A stretch of DNA of 64,000 nucleotides from UBA1794 sp031552405 (GTDB lineage: Bacteria; Bacteroidota; Bacteroidia; Bacteroidales; Bacteroidaceae), in the NCBI GenBank assembly GCA_031552405.1, contig JAVBMN010000014.1, positions 1 to 64,000 of the forward strand, written 5' to 3'. The notes under the pieces are model-generated. The model had not been told where the DNA came from. It did no database searches and saw only the letters and a program-made list of their open reading frames with translations. Shown here piece after piece: positions 23,694 to 34,522 of this stretch. Position numbers and translations under genes: made by a program. Each line of letters begins with the position of its first letter. Position 1 is the stretch's first letter.

Positions 23694-25664
23694 CTATTTT
23701 CTCTTCTTGATAGGAATATACCATGATTCACTATCCCAACCTCCAGCTCCAGGAGTTGCCAGATTAGCCAGCTTTCCAGGATCAATACCCGGCTTCTTGC
23801 TTACACGGTCTGCAAGGAATTTAGGAGTATTCTGATAACGAGAGAAGCGCATCAGATCGTGGAAGCGGTTTCCTTCGAAAGCGGTTTCCAATGCATACTC
23901 GTTACAAAGAATATCTTCCATATACTCAATCTGCTTCGTTACATCGCCTGGATGTACATCTTTAGGCATCTTGAAGGTGATATCTGCTGCCGCACAACCG
24001 GCACCACGTCCATGAAGACCTGCATTATCAAGATATGCATTATTGCTAAAATTATAATAAGGCAGTACTGAATCATTAAAACAATAGAGTAGAGTATCAC
24101 TTGGAGTTCCATCTGAATATATATCGTAAGGTACTACTCCGTTATAGGCATCCACTGTCGCTGTATACATAGGTATAAGCTCGCGATATACGCCTATATA
24201 TTGCTTTGTTCTTTGATTGTAAGAATATACACGATATGCACCAGCACCCTCTATTGGATTTCCATCCTGATCATACACAGATCTTAAAGGCGGCTTTTCT
24301 GATGAAGGCATATACAATGTGATATTGTCCGAGTTAAGACCATACTTTAAAGCAATCATTGCAAGGTTAGGCTTTCCGGCACGATTCACAGCCTCAGCAT
24401 AACGCAGATACAGAGTAGCTACACGATACAAAGTAACATCCTTTCGGTGCAAAGAACTTCCTGTATATTTAAGGATTGCACTATCCCCTTCAACTGAATA
24501 GTAATAAGTTGAACCGGAAATTCCCATAAGCTCAAGATTACGTCCAAATGATCCTCTCTCACGAAGGTCACCTTTTCTTCCATAATCTACAGATACAGGA
24601 TTTACATATCTCAGGAAATAGTTTACATCATAATAATCCGATTCATTCGGAGTATAAGCATACTCTGTATTTTTCCACAGGCTACGCGCCACAGAGGAAG
24701 CATTAATAGCTATGTCTTCAGTTTCATAGCTGGGATAACCGCACAGGGTATCGATATTACTACGTACATGGGTAGAGTCCGCATTAGGATAGTTTATATA
24801 TGCGGGAGTTTCTATATCATACTGAAAACGCCCCCACATTGAACGGGCACTATTGCCTACTGGAGAGAGGTACTTGTTAGATTGAGAATTATTCCACGAT
24901 GATCCTCCCCCGGCAAGCAAAGGTCGAGTAGACAGATAAGGTGTAGGCGAACTAAGCCCTGGTTGCCCATCCTTTATCAAGCTATAATAGATTTCTGCCG
25001 CACGTTCATACTCGCCTTTCCAAAGACAGAATTCTCCCAACATAAACCGGGCATCCATCATTTGAGAACGAAGATTGGTACCACCTATTGATCCATAAGC
25101 CGGCAATGGCATACTCTTTACCGATTCCAATTGAGGTATCATGGCTTCAGCAAGTTCATCAATACCATACTCGGGATACTCTGCATACGCCTCAGCATCC
25201 GATCCAATGAAATTAGTATAGTAACGAGCTTTACCATAATTCAACACAAGCTGCAAATACGTCCAAGCACGCAATGTAGTAGCTACAGCAACTTCTTTGG
25301 GAAGTGCCTTACTTCCGTACTGAATGATGTAATTACACTGGTTAATGATCTCATAATATTCCTTCTGACTGGTATATTCATTCGCATCAGTAACATTCAA
25401 TGAGCTGAGTTCTTTCAGATCTGTTGTAGCATATTCAGTAGACGTCATCAAGTCGGCACGCAACTCACCCAACAGAATGTAACGAGGACCAAACAGTTTC
25501 ATATTATTAAGTACACCCAACATGTGATACACAGAGTCCTGCATAGTAAGTTCCCCTACCGGCACAAAGCGATCACTTTCCGTATCCAAACAAGAAGTGA
25601 AGCCCATTGCTGTCACCCCAGCTAATAATCCTATAATTATTGACTTTTTCATTTGTTTCTGCAT
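23694..25664 (-). CDS. SusD/RagB-family outer-membrane glycan-binding lipoprotein (second pair)
   Basis: A 656-residue lipoprotein; the signal MKKSIIIGLLAGVTAMGFTSC places the lipidated Cys at residue 25 (an alternative ATG at 25652 removes four residues). The SusD fold is shown by TPR-like helices with TLRAWTYLQLVLNYGKARYYT (about 130-150), RFMLGEFCLWKGEYERAAEIYYSLI and the C-terminal LETAFEGNRFHDLMRFSRY near 610. SusD proteins cap the SusC barrel and capture oligosaccharide. It lies 7 bases after its SusC partner and is the last gene of the seven-gene operon. At 656 residues it is longer than typical SusD (about 550), with insertions in the middle that could shape specificity. Confidence 0.93.
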   Translation of the reverse strand: MQKQMKKSIIIGLLAGVTAMGFTSCLDTESDRFVPVGELTMQDSVYHMLGVLNNMKLFGPRYILLGELRADLMTSTEYATTDLKELSSLNVTDANEYTSQKEYYEIINQCNYIIQYGSKALPKEVAVATTLRAWTYLQLVLNYGKARYYTNFIGSDAEAYAEYPEYGIDELAEAMIPQLESVKSMPLPAYGSIGGTNLRSQMMDARFMLGEFCLWKGEYERAAEIYYSLIKDGQPGLSSPTPYLSTRPLLAGGGSSWNNSQSNKYLSPVGNSARSMWGRFQYDIETPAYINYPNADSTHVRSNIDTLCGYPSYETEDIAINASSVARSLWKNTEYAYTPNESDYYDVNYFLRYVNPVSVDYGRKGDLRERGSFGRNLELMGISGSTYYYSVEGDSAILKYTGSSLHRKDVTLYRVATLYLRYAEAVNRAGKPNLAMIALKYGLNSDNITLYMPSSEKPPLRSVYDQDGNPIEGAGAYRVYSYNQRTKQYIGVYRELIPMYTATVDAYNGVVPYDIYSDGTPSDTLLYCFNDSVLPYYNFSNNAYLDNAGLHGRGAGCAAADITFKMPKDVHPGDVTKQIEYMEDILCNEYALETAFEGNRFHDLMRFSRYQNTPKFLADRVSKKPGIDPGKLANLATPGAGGWDSESWYIPIKKRK

Positions 25665-25671
25665 TTTAATA

Positions 25672-28600
25672 TTAGAGATTAATCTTCACTCCTAAATAAT
25701 AGCTGCGACTCTGCGGAAGAAGTCCTGCGTCTACACCCTGATAAAGTACAAAGTTGCTGTTTGAGAACTCTGGATCAGATCCCAGGTACTTAGTCACAGT
25801 AAACAGGTTGTGAGCAGAGGCCCATACAGTGATACCCTGCAGGAAGCTCAGATTAAGAGGAATTTCATACGACAATGACACGGTCTTCAAACGAAGATAA
25901 GAGCCATCCTCAATCCAGCGGTCAGAGAAACGCGCATTACCCATTGGGTCACCGTATGCAATACGAGGCATATTGGTAATCTGCCCTTCATGATTCCAGG
26001 CATTGGTCATGGCAAGAGTCTGGTTGTAATAAGTAGATCCGGACTCTAACTGAGAACGCAGATAGTTGTACACATCATTGCCCTTTGAGAAGGTAAATAA
26101 TGCATCAAACGTAAGATTCTTCCACTTCATATGAGAGTTGAATGAGCCAATGAAATCAGGATTAGGGTCACCAATTACAGTTTTGTCCTTCTCATCAATG
26201 AAGCCATCGTTATTCTGGTCTACAAATCTCACATCACCACCGGCAAATTCGTGGATCTTACCATATTTATCCATGATACCCAAACGATGTTGTGCATCAC
26301 CTTCACCATACACTTTCACATCTTCTGCGCTTGCGTATACACCATCAGTCTTATAGCCATAGAAGAGACCGGCTGTAGAGCCTACGCTAGTCAGAATCTC
26401 TGCACCATAATACTTATTGATTACGTCTTTTCCATCGCTCAAAGCAGTCACTTTGTTCTTGTAATGAGAAATGCTTGCGCCAAGTTCCCACTTAAAGTTA
26501 CGAAGATTTAATGCCTTTACACGAACAGAAGCTTCAAAGCCCTTATTCTCCATCGCACCGTTATTGGTCCAATAGTAGTCCTCACCACTCAATTCAGGCA
26601 ACTGAGTTTGGGTAATCAAGTCGGAGATCTTGTTCTTATATACATCTACCGAGAATGAGAATACATCATTGAACAATGACATATCCATACCTACATTAAA
26701 CTTACGACTGGTTTCCCAACCCAATGTTTCATTACCAATTTGTGCCAGCAACAAAGCAGGCAAGTTGTTATAGAACTGAGTCGGAGAGAAATAAGTTACA
26801 TTCAAATTGTCAAGCAACTGGTCGTTACCCGTAATGCTATAACCCGCACGCAGTTTCCACAGATTGATGAAATCAGCATTCTTCATAAACGGCTCAGAAG
26901 AAATGATCCATGCTCCCTGAATAGAGGGGAAAAGTCCCCAGGAGTGATCACCAATATGGACAGCACCATCTACATTGCTACCAAACTTGGAAGAAGTATC
27001 AAAAGTCAACGAACCCGAGAGGAAATACTTGCTCAGGAAGTTATAATCCACATTGGCATACACTGCAGCTGTTTTAATCTGATCGTCCACACCACTGGCA
27101 GTCTTGTTATGCATCTTGGCACTAATAGTAGTAATACGGTCATTGGCTGTATTATCCGCACTTGCCCAGTCCATCTTATATTGATCCGAAGTATAACGAT
27201 AGCCGGCTAGCATATCGAAATTATGCTGCGCGACAGCCTTCTTCCAAGTCAAACGAGTATCACTAAATACTGCAAGCTGTTTGGAAGACAAAGACTTTAC
27301 TGTATTTTTAGCATAATACTCAGTTCCTCTGTCGAAGTAGGGTGTTCCATTACCTGGACGGAAATAAGCAGCTACTACTTTATCAAGTGTATAGCTAAAC
27401 AAAGAACTCAATACCAGATCTTTTGCAATAGTCCATTTTGGAGTTACAGCTACATTCATGTGGTTATTCTCATTCTTCGAAATAGCACCCTTCTCGTCAT
27501 CTACCAAAGCAGAAGGATTGGAAATTCCAAAATTATCAGACAAACTATATTTAGGCGATACAGTACCAGCTGTAGTATATTGCATAGGGGCTAAAAATGG
27601 CGACTTAATCAAAGCCAACATAGTAGGAGAAATCACCGGATCTAATGAATAATCTTCAGGAAGTCCATCTTCCGGAGATTCACGATCTACCTGAGAGTAG
27701 GAAATATCTACTGCCATAGCCAATTTGGAGTACAACTGAATATCTGAGTTAAAACGAGCATTCAGACGGCTAAAACTACTATTTTTAATAGTAGACGGAG
27801 CACTGGCATAACCTACCGAAAGATTATACAATGCAGATTCGTCACCACCATTTACAACCACATTATAGCCTTGAATAACAGGAGTCTGGAACACCTCATC
27901 TTGCCAATCCGTTTCATTATGATATTTCTTATAATAACTACGAGTCGGATCATTGCTCAACCATGCAATTTTCGAATAGTCTGAATATTCCTCGCCACGT
28001 ACAAGCTCACTGGCATATTGACGAAACTGTGAAGAGTTCATCATTTCGGGCATCTTGGGACGTTCACTAACACCCACGAAAGCATTCAATTCAATACGAG
28101 TAGCCTGGCTATGACCACGCTTAGTAGAAATAAGAATCACCCCATTGGCTCCTCTACTTCCATACAATGCCGCACCATCTTTCAATACTGTGATACTTTC
28201 AATGTCATTCACATCAAAATTAGTCAGTGGATTGTAAAAGAAGCCTTGCATAATAGAGTAGCGACTAGCCTGATTGTCAAAAGTAGCACCATCTACTATA
28301 ATAAGGGGCTGAGTCATCAGGTTCAACGAGTTAATACCACGAATAAACACAGATGCTCCATTACCGGGAACCCCTGAGTGGGTAATCGCACGTATATCAC
28401 CACCAAACTGAGATGTTATCTCGGATTCAATAGATACAGCTCCATCTTTTCCCATTTCATTCGTCTGAAGCACAGGGCTTATAATAGAAGAATTACGTCG
28501 AGTACCTTGCAATAAATCTTTCTTTGCAAACAAATCCGTAAATGTAGATGCATACAATACCACATCAATTGCATTCTCATTACGCAAAGGAATTTCGCGC

Positions 28601-28926
28601 AAAGCATAGTCCGTAGCCGACACTTCTACTGTAGCCGCAAGAGTAGGGAGCTTTATGGTAAAAAGTCCATTCTCATCAGTCATTGCCGAATATCTGGCCC
28701 GTTCCAACATCTGAATACGAGCACCCACTATCGGTTTACGGGTAGCGGCATCCATTACCCGGCCTGTCACAGAAAGAAGCTCTTCCGTTACAGTTGTTTT
28801 CTTCTCTACCTCAGCAGTTGCTGTGGCCTCTTGGGCAGATAAGCCCACCGCTCCAGCTAACAGCAGCACACACAATCCGCTTTTCAGGATATGCATATCT
28901 CTAATGAATTTATTTATTCTATTCAT
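25672..28926 (-). CDS. SusC/RagA-family TonB-dependent outer-membrane transporter (second pair)
   Basis: A 1084-residue TonB-dependent receptor for uptake of glycan fragments. A signal peptide ends near GLSAQ (about 32; an alternative start is Met11 at 28896). A carboxypeptidase-regulatory-like domain follows, VTGRVMDAATRKPIVGARIQML to about residue 130, then the plug with GDIRAITHSGVPGNGASVFIRGINSLN and VLKDGAALYGSRGANGVILISTKRG (about 250-275). The rest is the 22-strand barrel. There is no STN domain, so it does not signal to an anti-sigma factor. It lacks close similarity to the other SusC here, so the two pairs probably import different products. Confidence 0.95.
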   Translation of the reverse strand: MNRINKFIRDMHILKSGLCVLLLAGAVGLSAQEATATAEVEKKTTVTEELLSVTGRVMDAATRKPIVGARIQMLERARYSAMTDENGLFTIKLPTLAATVEVSATDYALREIPLRNENAIDVVLYASTFTDLFAKKDLLQGTRRNSSIISPVLQTNEMGKDGAVSIESEITSQFGGDIRAITHSGVPGNGASVFIRGINSLNLMTQPLIIVDGATFDNQASRYSIMQGFFYNPLTNFDVNDIESITVLKDGAALYGSRGANGVILISTKRGHSQATRIELNAFVGVSERPKMPEMMNSSQFRQYASELVRGEEYSDYSKIAWLSNDPTRSYYKKYHNETDWQDEVFQTPVIQGYNVVVNGGDESALYNLSVGYASAPSTIKNSSFSRLNARFNSDIQLYSKLAMAVDISYSQVDRESPEDGLPEDYSLDPVISPTMLALIKSPFLAPMQYTTAGTVSPKYSLSDNFGISNPSALVDDEKGAISKNENNHMNVAVTPKWTIAKDLVLSSLFSYTLDKVVAAYFRPGNGTPYFDRGTEYYAKNTVKSLSSKQLAVFSDTRLTWKKAVAQHNFDMLAGYRYTSDQYKMDWASADNTANDRITTISAKMHNKTASGVDDQIKTAAVYANVDYNFLSKYFLSGSLTFDTSSKFGSNVDGAVHIGDHSWGLFPSIQGAWIISSEPFMKNADFINLWKLRAGYSITGNDQLLDNLNVTYFSPTQFYNNLPALLLAQIGNETLGWETSRKFNVGMDMSLFNDVFSFSVDVYKNKISDLITQTQLPELSGEDYYWTNNGAMENKGFEASVRVKALNLRNFKWELGASISHYKNKVTALSDGKDVINKYYGAEILTSVGSTAGLFYGYKTDGVYASAEDVKVYGEGDAQHRLGIMDKYGKIHEFAGGDVRFVDQNNDGFIDEKDKTVIGDPNPDFIGSFNSHMKWKNLTFDALFTFSKGNDVYNYLRSQLESGSTYYNQTLAMTNAWNHEGQITNMPRIAYGDPMGNARFSDRWIEDGSYLRLKTVSLSYEIPLNLSFLQGITVWASAHNLFTVTKYLGSDPEFSNSNFVLYQGVDAGLLPQSRSYYLGVKINL

Positions 28927-28940
28927 AATAGTCCTTATTA

Positions 28941-30692
28941 TTAATTATCACGACGAGGTACCAACTCTATACAATCGATGTAAAGGCTATGATCGTATTT
29001 TTCATCACGAATACCGGCAGCACAACCCAATTGTATTTTCACACCGTATTTCTCTTTGTAGAGGTCCACCTTGGCGGCCGCTTCATTTTCCTGCTTATAC
29101 ACATTTTCATCATCAAGCAGGAAACCGGCATAACACGGAGCCAGATTACGAATCTCCCCAACCTTCACACGGGTTACATATGCAGAGTCCACTTCAAATT
29201 CTTCAATTTTCGGGGCATTTTGCACTAGAACACCATTTTCTACAGTCGTATAATATAATGTACCCTTTACCAGATTTTGTCTAACAAGCACACCATCCAC
29301 CTCTTTGGAAGGAATAAATGTCACCCACACATCATAATCACCAGACAGTGTATTGGCAATACCAAAAGTAGCACCGGCAACCTGAGCAGTAGCATTCTTC
29401 ACGTAAATATAAGTACCACCATATGACTGATACTGGTTCTGAGAAACTTTGTATCTCTTATCTTTGTACTTCTCATAATCTGTGCTCAACGGAGAATATC
29501 GAAGCGTATCCGTTACAAGTCTGGGAGTAGTAACAATCATACTGGCACTTGTGGTGCTAAGTAAACGATAAGAATCCTCACATTCGGTAGTAATGGTATC
29601 CTGCCACACATCAGCAGCCTCATACAGATATTTACTGGTGAGATACGCTTTACCATTACTCGCATCTATGGGCGTAGAATTTGCTGGAGTTAGCCATTCA
29701 TTAACATCCTTTTTGGGAACTTGATAATAACCCACACTCCGGTAGAAATCAGAATTCGGATCTACATACGAAAGAACCTGCGGAGTAAAAGTCATACCTG
29801 CAACCAGATAATCATGAATCAGGAATTGCTTCCTACGTGCCAATGAGTCAATCGTTGCTTCTGCATTTGTACCATCATAGTATCTAAAGTTCTTATATTG
29901 AAGTTCCGGATAATATTTAAAATTCTTCTCAATCTTAGTGTATCCCTCATCCCATGCCTGATCATCAAAAATTAAGGAAACATAGGTACTATCTTCATGA
30001 TTCAGTTCTCCAACTAACCCCCAATACGGATTATACAGGCGTGTTACGGAATCCAAATAGATTGTTTGCCCCAGTGTATCCACATAACCAACTGTACTTT
30101 GGGCCTTATTCAGAATAGTGCTGTTGTAAGAGAATAAATAGTCTTTCAACTTTCCACCCTGCTTATCAATAATTTCCCAGATGTTCGATTTATAAGGAAC
30201 AACCTGTGGAAGAGTCTGCAACAATCCATTCTTACATGCAAAGTTCGTAGCCTCCATCTGGATATTCGGATTCAATCTATCACCAAACACATCAGATTTT
30301 AAACGCATAACTTTCTTATTAAGCATAGTTACAGTAGTATCTGACACAGTGCTTACATTCTGATAGAAATAAGATATATGGTTTTGGATAAATTCACCTT
30401 CTAATAGAGAATCTTCCATGACGAAACCACTCATAGCATCATTGGTAGGAGCAAAAACGGTATAGATACGAGAATCCTTACCCGATAAGAGTGCTTCATA
30501 CCCTTTTTCTCGCAGAATATCTTTAAACGCACTATACTCTGGTGCCTGCAAAGCCTCCCAAAGAGTTGGGCCGGCCTGCGAAGGGGAAATCGCAGAATAA
30601 TGGTCGTCCCAGTCGTCATTACAGGAGAACATACCAACGCTTCCTGCTACAACCAGTGCACCCAACATTAATTTTTTCACTTGTATTTTCAT
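28941..30692 (-). CDS. Fasciclin (FAS1) domain lipoprotein
   Basis: A 583-residue outer-membrane lipoprotein; MKIQVKKLMLGALVVAGSVGMFSC gives lipidated Cys24. A FAS1 domain occupies about residues 40-170, with the typical IYTVFAPTNDAMSGF (77-90). A second, weaker FAS1-like stretch covers about 170-330 (WEIIDKQGGKLKDYLFSYNS onward). The C-terminal part (about 410-580) is a beta-rich domain containing GTYIYVKNATAQVAGATFGIANTLSGDYDVWVTFIPS, like the sugar-binding sandwiches of surface glycan-binding proteins. Its place between SusD and SusC genes suggests a cell-surface accessory binder. Enzyme activity is not indicated. Confidence 0.8.
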   Translation of the reverse strand: MKIQVKKLMLGALVVAGSVGMFSCNDDWDDHYSAISPSQAGPTLWEALQAPEYSAFKDILREKGYEALLSGKDSRIYTVFAPTNDAMSGFVMEDSLLEGEFIQNHISYFYQNVSTVSDTTVTMLNKKVMRLKSDVFGDRLNPNIQMEATNFACKNGLLQTLPQVVPYKSNIWEIIDKQGGKLKDYLFSYNSTILNKAQSTVGYVDTLGQTIYLDSVTRLYNPYWGLVGELNHEDSTYVSLIFDDQAWDEGYTKIEKNFKYYPELQYKNFRYYDGTNAEATIDSLARRKQFLIHDYLVAGMTFTPQVLSYVDPNSDFYRSVGYYQVPKKDVNEWLTPANSTPIDASNGKAYLTSKYLYEAADVWQDTITTECEDSYRLLSTTSASMIVTTPRLVTDTLRYSPLSTDYEKYKDKRYKVSQNQYQSYGGTYIYVKNATAQVAGATFGIANTLSGDYDVWVTFIPSKEVDGVLVRQNLVKGTLYYTTVENGVLVQNAPKIEEFEVDSAYVTRVKVGEIRNLAPCYAGFLLDDENVYKQENEAAAKVDLYKEKYGVKIQLGCAAGIRDEKYDHSLYIDCIELVPRRDN

Positions 30693-30731
30693 AACTTTAT
30701 TGTTTTCTGTATTACTAAATAGCTATATGCA

Positions 30732-32750
30732 TTAGTCTCTTGGCTCGGATATATTCGGATTATCATAGATAGAAGCCGGACAAATCTCAATATAGTCCAT
30801 CATAAACTGCGCCGACTCATTTGTCGTAGCATTTCTAAACCGCAGATAGATCGGTCCGTCCTGGTTCAGATTAACCACGCCTACCACACAACGTAGAGCC
30901 CCAGCTATTGTTCGTATAGAAGCTGAGCTATTACCATTTTGCGCTTTAGTGGAATTAGGACCTTTTAACCATCCATTTGCATGAAGCACCTTATCTGAAT
31001 CGTAGTCTTCTGCAGTACCAGTATCAGCTACCCAGCCATAATTCGAAGATAATTTTGTTAAATCAATAGGGATACCACAAGGCAAAAGTTTATCGCGCGA
31101 AGTTCCCATATAAATTTGCGCACATCCACGAGCATCATTTCTAGTATATCCAAATCGTACTTCATATTGCCCTGCCGGCACAGAAGGTAGCCTAATATCA
31201 AAGTCAAAGTTACCCATTGCCATCATCTCATCGCCCTGATAGTTATCCCATCCGCCAGTACTACTATGCTGAGGATTCAGGTAATAAAGACGAGTTCCCT
31301 CTGTACGAAACCACACATTGGAAAGATATCCGTTAGACATATATATCTGTTGTCCATTAGTGTATTTTGCACGAATAGCGTTACTCATCATTTCAGGAAA
31401 AAGTTCTGCATAATCCAAGCGGAAACGAATCTTCTTAAAATCCGGACGGTTGAATTTCAACACATCTTTAATCTCATGAAACAATCCATTAGATGATTCA
31501 CGCGATGGGTTCTCAGACAATAACACCCCATTTCGTACAGGTCGTGACCAGCCGAGACGTTCATCGGAACCGGCTAAAGGCTGTTGATCTGCAGATGGAT
31601 TTAACTGACAGGCTGTTGCATAATCAAGAACTCCATCCATCGCAGGTGTAAATGAATTTTGACCGGCAGCCATATATAACATCTGGTTAGGCGCCACCGT
31701 TTCTGAGAACTCATAAAACTTCATATATCCAGTCATCACCGTTTTCGGGTCATAGCGATAGAAGTCCATCTTGTCAATCTTCTTATTTACAAAATGGTAT
31801 GCCACAAAACGATTGAAATAATTCAAGGAATCTTCCCACTTCTCAGTCAATCCGGCATTCAAAGCCACTTGATTATCTGCGTAAGTTCTCTGGAACCACA
31901 CCTTCGCCGAGTCCTGCATATCCTTCAGACTTCTGATACCTGCATTCTCAAACACCTCGTCGGTTTCAATAAAACAGGTATAATAGAAGAAACGATTTTG
32001 TGGAGTAATAGCACTTGTTCCACCATTGATATCCGTAAAACCGGTAGCTGGAACAAAATTACGATCTTCAGGTTCGGTATTCAGGCGAGTTCCTATATTA
32101 GTCAGACTGACAGCCTCTCTAAACAAGGAATATTCCGTGAACTTTTCCAAAAATCCATCCAACTTAAGGTCTGAAGGTTCAAGTACAGAGTCTATTTGAT
32201 GAACTACACCATTATGAACGAGAAGGTCTTTTTCAACAATCACAGACATTTCATTTACCATATAACTTGTACTGTGATTCTTCAAATAGATAGTCTTGCT
32301 ATACATATTCTGGTCGGGCAACTTAGCTACAAAATTCTTGCTTTCGTATACCGTATTCAGAACAGAGTTAATAACATGCATTCTGCCAAGTACAGATATT
32401 GCAGAGTCAGACATATCTTCAACCGATGCCCAACCATACTTTTCCAAGTACTTTGTCATAGCCTCATTATTCGGGGCAAAACAAGTAAAGTTGCCATAGG
32501 CATTCATCAGCGCTTCCATGGTAGAGCCATCAGACTTCAGTCTACAACGCTGCAATACTTTCCTAAACTCACTATAGACATCCGGACGGTTATTCAAGAA
32601 CTGCCCCACGGTTTCTCCCGTAAATGTATAATAGCTTTCGCTTGCAATATCATCATTTTTACATGATGACATTGCAGCTGCTACCACAACAAGCAACAAA
32701 AGAGCAAACTTACTATAGCTTTTATTTATATTTTTAATTATCTTACTCAT
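30732..32750 (-). CDS. Fasciclin (FAS1) domain lipoprotein
   Basis: A 672-residue lipoprotein with lipidated Cys30 (VVVAAAMSSC). The first FAS1 domain (about 45-200) has NFTCFAPNNEAMTKYL (88-103) and VHNGVVHQIDSVLEPS at its end, the usual closing strand. A second FAS1 domain (about 200-390) has FFYYTCFIETDEVFENAG. The C-terminal domain (about 430-665) is a beta-sandwich with MGNFDFDIRLPSVPAGQYEVRFGYTRNDARGCAQIYMG and LRFRNATTNESAQFMMDYIEICP, similar in layout to the end of the neighbouring fasciclin protein. It lies 11 bases after the first SusD gene and is likely a surface glycan-binding accessory. Confidence 0.8.
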   Translation of the reverse strand: MSKIIKNINKSYSKFALLLLVVVAAAMSSCKNDDIASESYYTFTGETVGQFLNNRPDVYSEFRKVLQRCRLKSDGSTMEALMNAYGNFTCFAPNNEAMTKYLEKYGWASVEDMSDSAISVLGRMHVINSVLNTVYESKNFVAKLPDQNMYSKTIYLKNHSTSYMVNEMSVIVEKDLLVHNGVVHQIDSVLEPSDLKLDGFLEKFTEYSLFREAVSLTNIGTRLNTEPEDRNFVPATGFTDINGGTSAITPQNRFFYYTCFIETDEVFENAGIRSLKDMQDSAKVWFQRTYADNQVALNAGLTEKWEDSLNYFNRFVAYHFVNKKIDKMDFYRYDPKTVMTGYMKFYEFSETVAPNQMLYMAAGQNSFTPAMDGVLDYATACQLNPSADQQPLAGSDERLGWSRPVRNGVLLSENPSRESSNGLFHEIKDVLKFNRPDFKKIRFRLDYAELFPEMMSNAIRAKYTNGQQIYMSNGYLSNVWFRTEGTRLYYLNPQHSSTGGWDNYQGDEMMAMGNFDFDIRLPSVPAGQYEVRFGYTRNDARGCAQIYMGTSRDKLLPCGIPIDLTKLSSNYGWVADTGTAEDYDSDKVLHANGWLKGPNSTKAQNGNSSASIRTIAGALRCVVGVVNLNQDGPIYLRFRNATTNESAQFMMDYIEICPASIYDNPNISEPRD

Positions 32751-32761
32751 AACACGCTGTA

Positions 32762-34507
32762 TTACTTTTGATAGTTATCTGTTTCAGACACATAGTATGG
32801 GTTTTGCACCAGGCTGGAGTTACGTTCGAGTTCATCTTTATAGATCGGCCAGTACATGGCATCCATAGATGATAAACGTGATCCAAGCAGGTCGGCACCT
32901 TCTTCCATCTTTGTTTTCACATGGTCAATCACTCCCTTTGTGGGGGTCTCAGGGGTACGCTTATTATCGCGACGCGCCATTCTAAACAAGTCAAACCAAC
33001 GCTTACCTTCAAAAACTAACTCACGACGACGTTCAGCATATACCAACTCCGATTCTGTAGCAGGAGTAAAAGTAGGCGATGTTGTATTAGTCCTATTGGA
33101 TCGTTTGTAAATACGACCTACTAACTGGTGGGCTTTTCTCATTTCAGCAATATACACATCCGATTCAGCCGTATTCAGATATATGAGTTGTCCATCCTCA
33201 TTAAAATCAAAGCGAGCATTCATTCTTTCTACTATCGCCTCTGCCTTCATCAGGTACACTTCAGCCAAACGGTAGAAAATCCATGACGGATAGTTGCTTA
33301 AACTCGCGTATATTCCCTCATACTTCTGAATAGGATACCCACTTGTAGTAATAATCGAAAGCCCAGACATGTTATTCAAGAAACGCGCGTCATTAGTAGA
33401 TGCAGTATACTCTGTATTTTGTTGTATATGATACACAAAATCTTTCGAAGTATATCCTGCTGCCTTTGTGTACTTGTCATTGGGGAATACTTTATATGTA
33501 GTCACCCAATCGCCACGCGTACCCGAAGAACCAGGTGAACCATATAACAAGTTTATTTGCACCAAGTCATCTTCCTTTGTTTGCTCCCACATCGTATTTC
33601 TATTTGAATACAAAACAAACAAGTTCTCATAGGTACTCACAGGAGAAACAAAAATATTCGAATATCCAGTAGCAAGCATCAAATTCTTCGTCTGATCCAT
33701 AGACGACTGGGTTTTCATTGTATCCTGGAATATCGCATCACAATATTTAATTGCAATATCATAAGAGATTGAATCATGGGGATATTCCTGGCCAGAAGCC
33801 TTCCACAAGTATACATCTGCCAACATTGCTTTTGCAGCGTTACGAGTAATACGGCACCTGGTTTCAATTTCTGAAGAATAAAGCGTCTGAGCGTATTTCT
33901 CAGCATATTCCAAGTCAGCAATAATATATTTAAGAACATCATCTGCCGGCACTGCAGAAACCATCAGATTCTCAGTGTCGTCCAATACAGGTTTATCTAC
34001 ATAAGGAAATTCCTTGTATGTGCGAACCAGATAGAAATAGCACAAAGCGCGCAAAGCTCTGGCCTGAGCCACGTGAGCTCTCATTTCTGAGTCCAAATAG
34101 TCAGGGTCTACATCACATACACCCGGAGCATATGTAATCACAAAATTGCAAAGTTTGATTACAGAATAGAAAGGTGCCCAAGAAGTGATATTATCCTTTT
34201 CCACAATACTGGAGAGGCTCACGCTCTTATACATCTCGCGGGTATCTTTTCCTTTTCCACTTGGAGATTCATTTTGCAATATATTATCCGAGCGTAGCTC
34301 TCCGAAAGCCATTACACGCAGCATAAAATCATTCTGCAACATTCTGTTATAACAAGATGCAAGCACTGCCTCTACGTCAGTTTGATCCTTCCACATATCT
34401 TCCAATACGATAGAAGTTTTCGGCTTCATCTCCAACCAATCCGTACAGGAACTCATTCCCAGTACCAGGAAGGGTAACAATACTATATTTTTAATTAATT
34501 TCTTCAT
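32762..34507 (-). CDS. SusD/RagB-family outer-membrane glycan-binding lipoprotein (first pair)
   Basis: A 581-residue lipoprotein; MKKLIKNIVLLPFLVLGMSSC gives lipidated Cys21. Typical SusD features are SIVLEDMWKDQTDVEAVLASCYNRM (about 33-57), RALRALCYFYLVRTYKEFPYVDKPV (about 150-175), AAKAMLADVYLWKASG, and WIFYRLAEVYLMKAEAIVE with YAERRRELVFEGKRWFDLFRMAR near the C-terminus. It is 15 bases after the first SusC gene, forming a standard SusC/SusD pair. Length is normal for the family. Confidence 0.95.
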   Translation of the reverse strand: MKKLIKNIVLLPFLVLGMSSCTDWLEMKPKTSIVLEDMWKDQTDVEAVLASCYNRMLQNDFMLRVMAFGELRSDNILQNESPSGKGKDTREMYKSVSLSSIVEKDNITSWAPFYSVIKLCNFVITYAPGVCDVDPDYLDSEMRAHVAQARALRALCYFYLVRTYKEFPYVDKPVLDDTENLMVSAVPADDVLKYIIADLEYAEKYAQTLYSSEIETRCRITRNAAKAMLADVYLWKASGQEYPHDSISYDIAIKYCDAIFQDTMKTQSSMDQTKNLMLATGYSNIFVSPVSTYENLFVLYSNRNTMWEQTKEDDLVQINLLYGSPGSSGTRGDWVTTYKVFPNDKYTKAAGYTSKDFVYHIQQNTEYTASTNDARFLNNMSGLSIITTSGYPIQKYEGIYASLSNYPSWIFYRLAEVYLMKAEAIVERMNARFDFNEDGQLIYLNTAESDVYIAEMRKAHQLVGRIYKRSNRTNTTSPTFTPATESELVYAERRRELVFEGKRWFDLFRMARRDNKRTPETPTKGVIDHVKTKMEEGADLLGSRLSSMDAMYWPIYKDELERNSSLVQNPYYVSETDNYQK

Positions 34508-34522
34508 TGTTGTATCATTTAT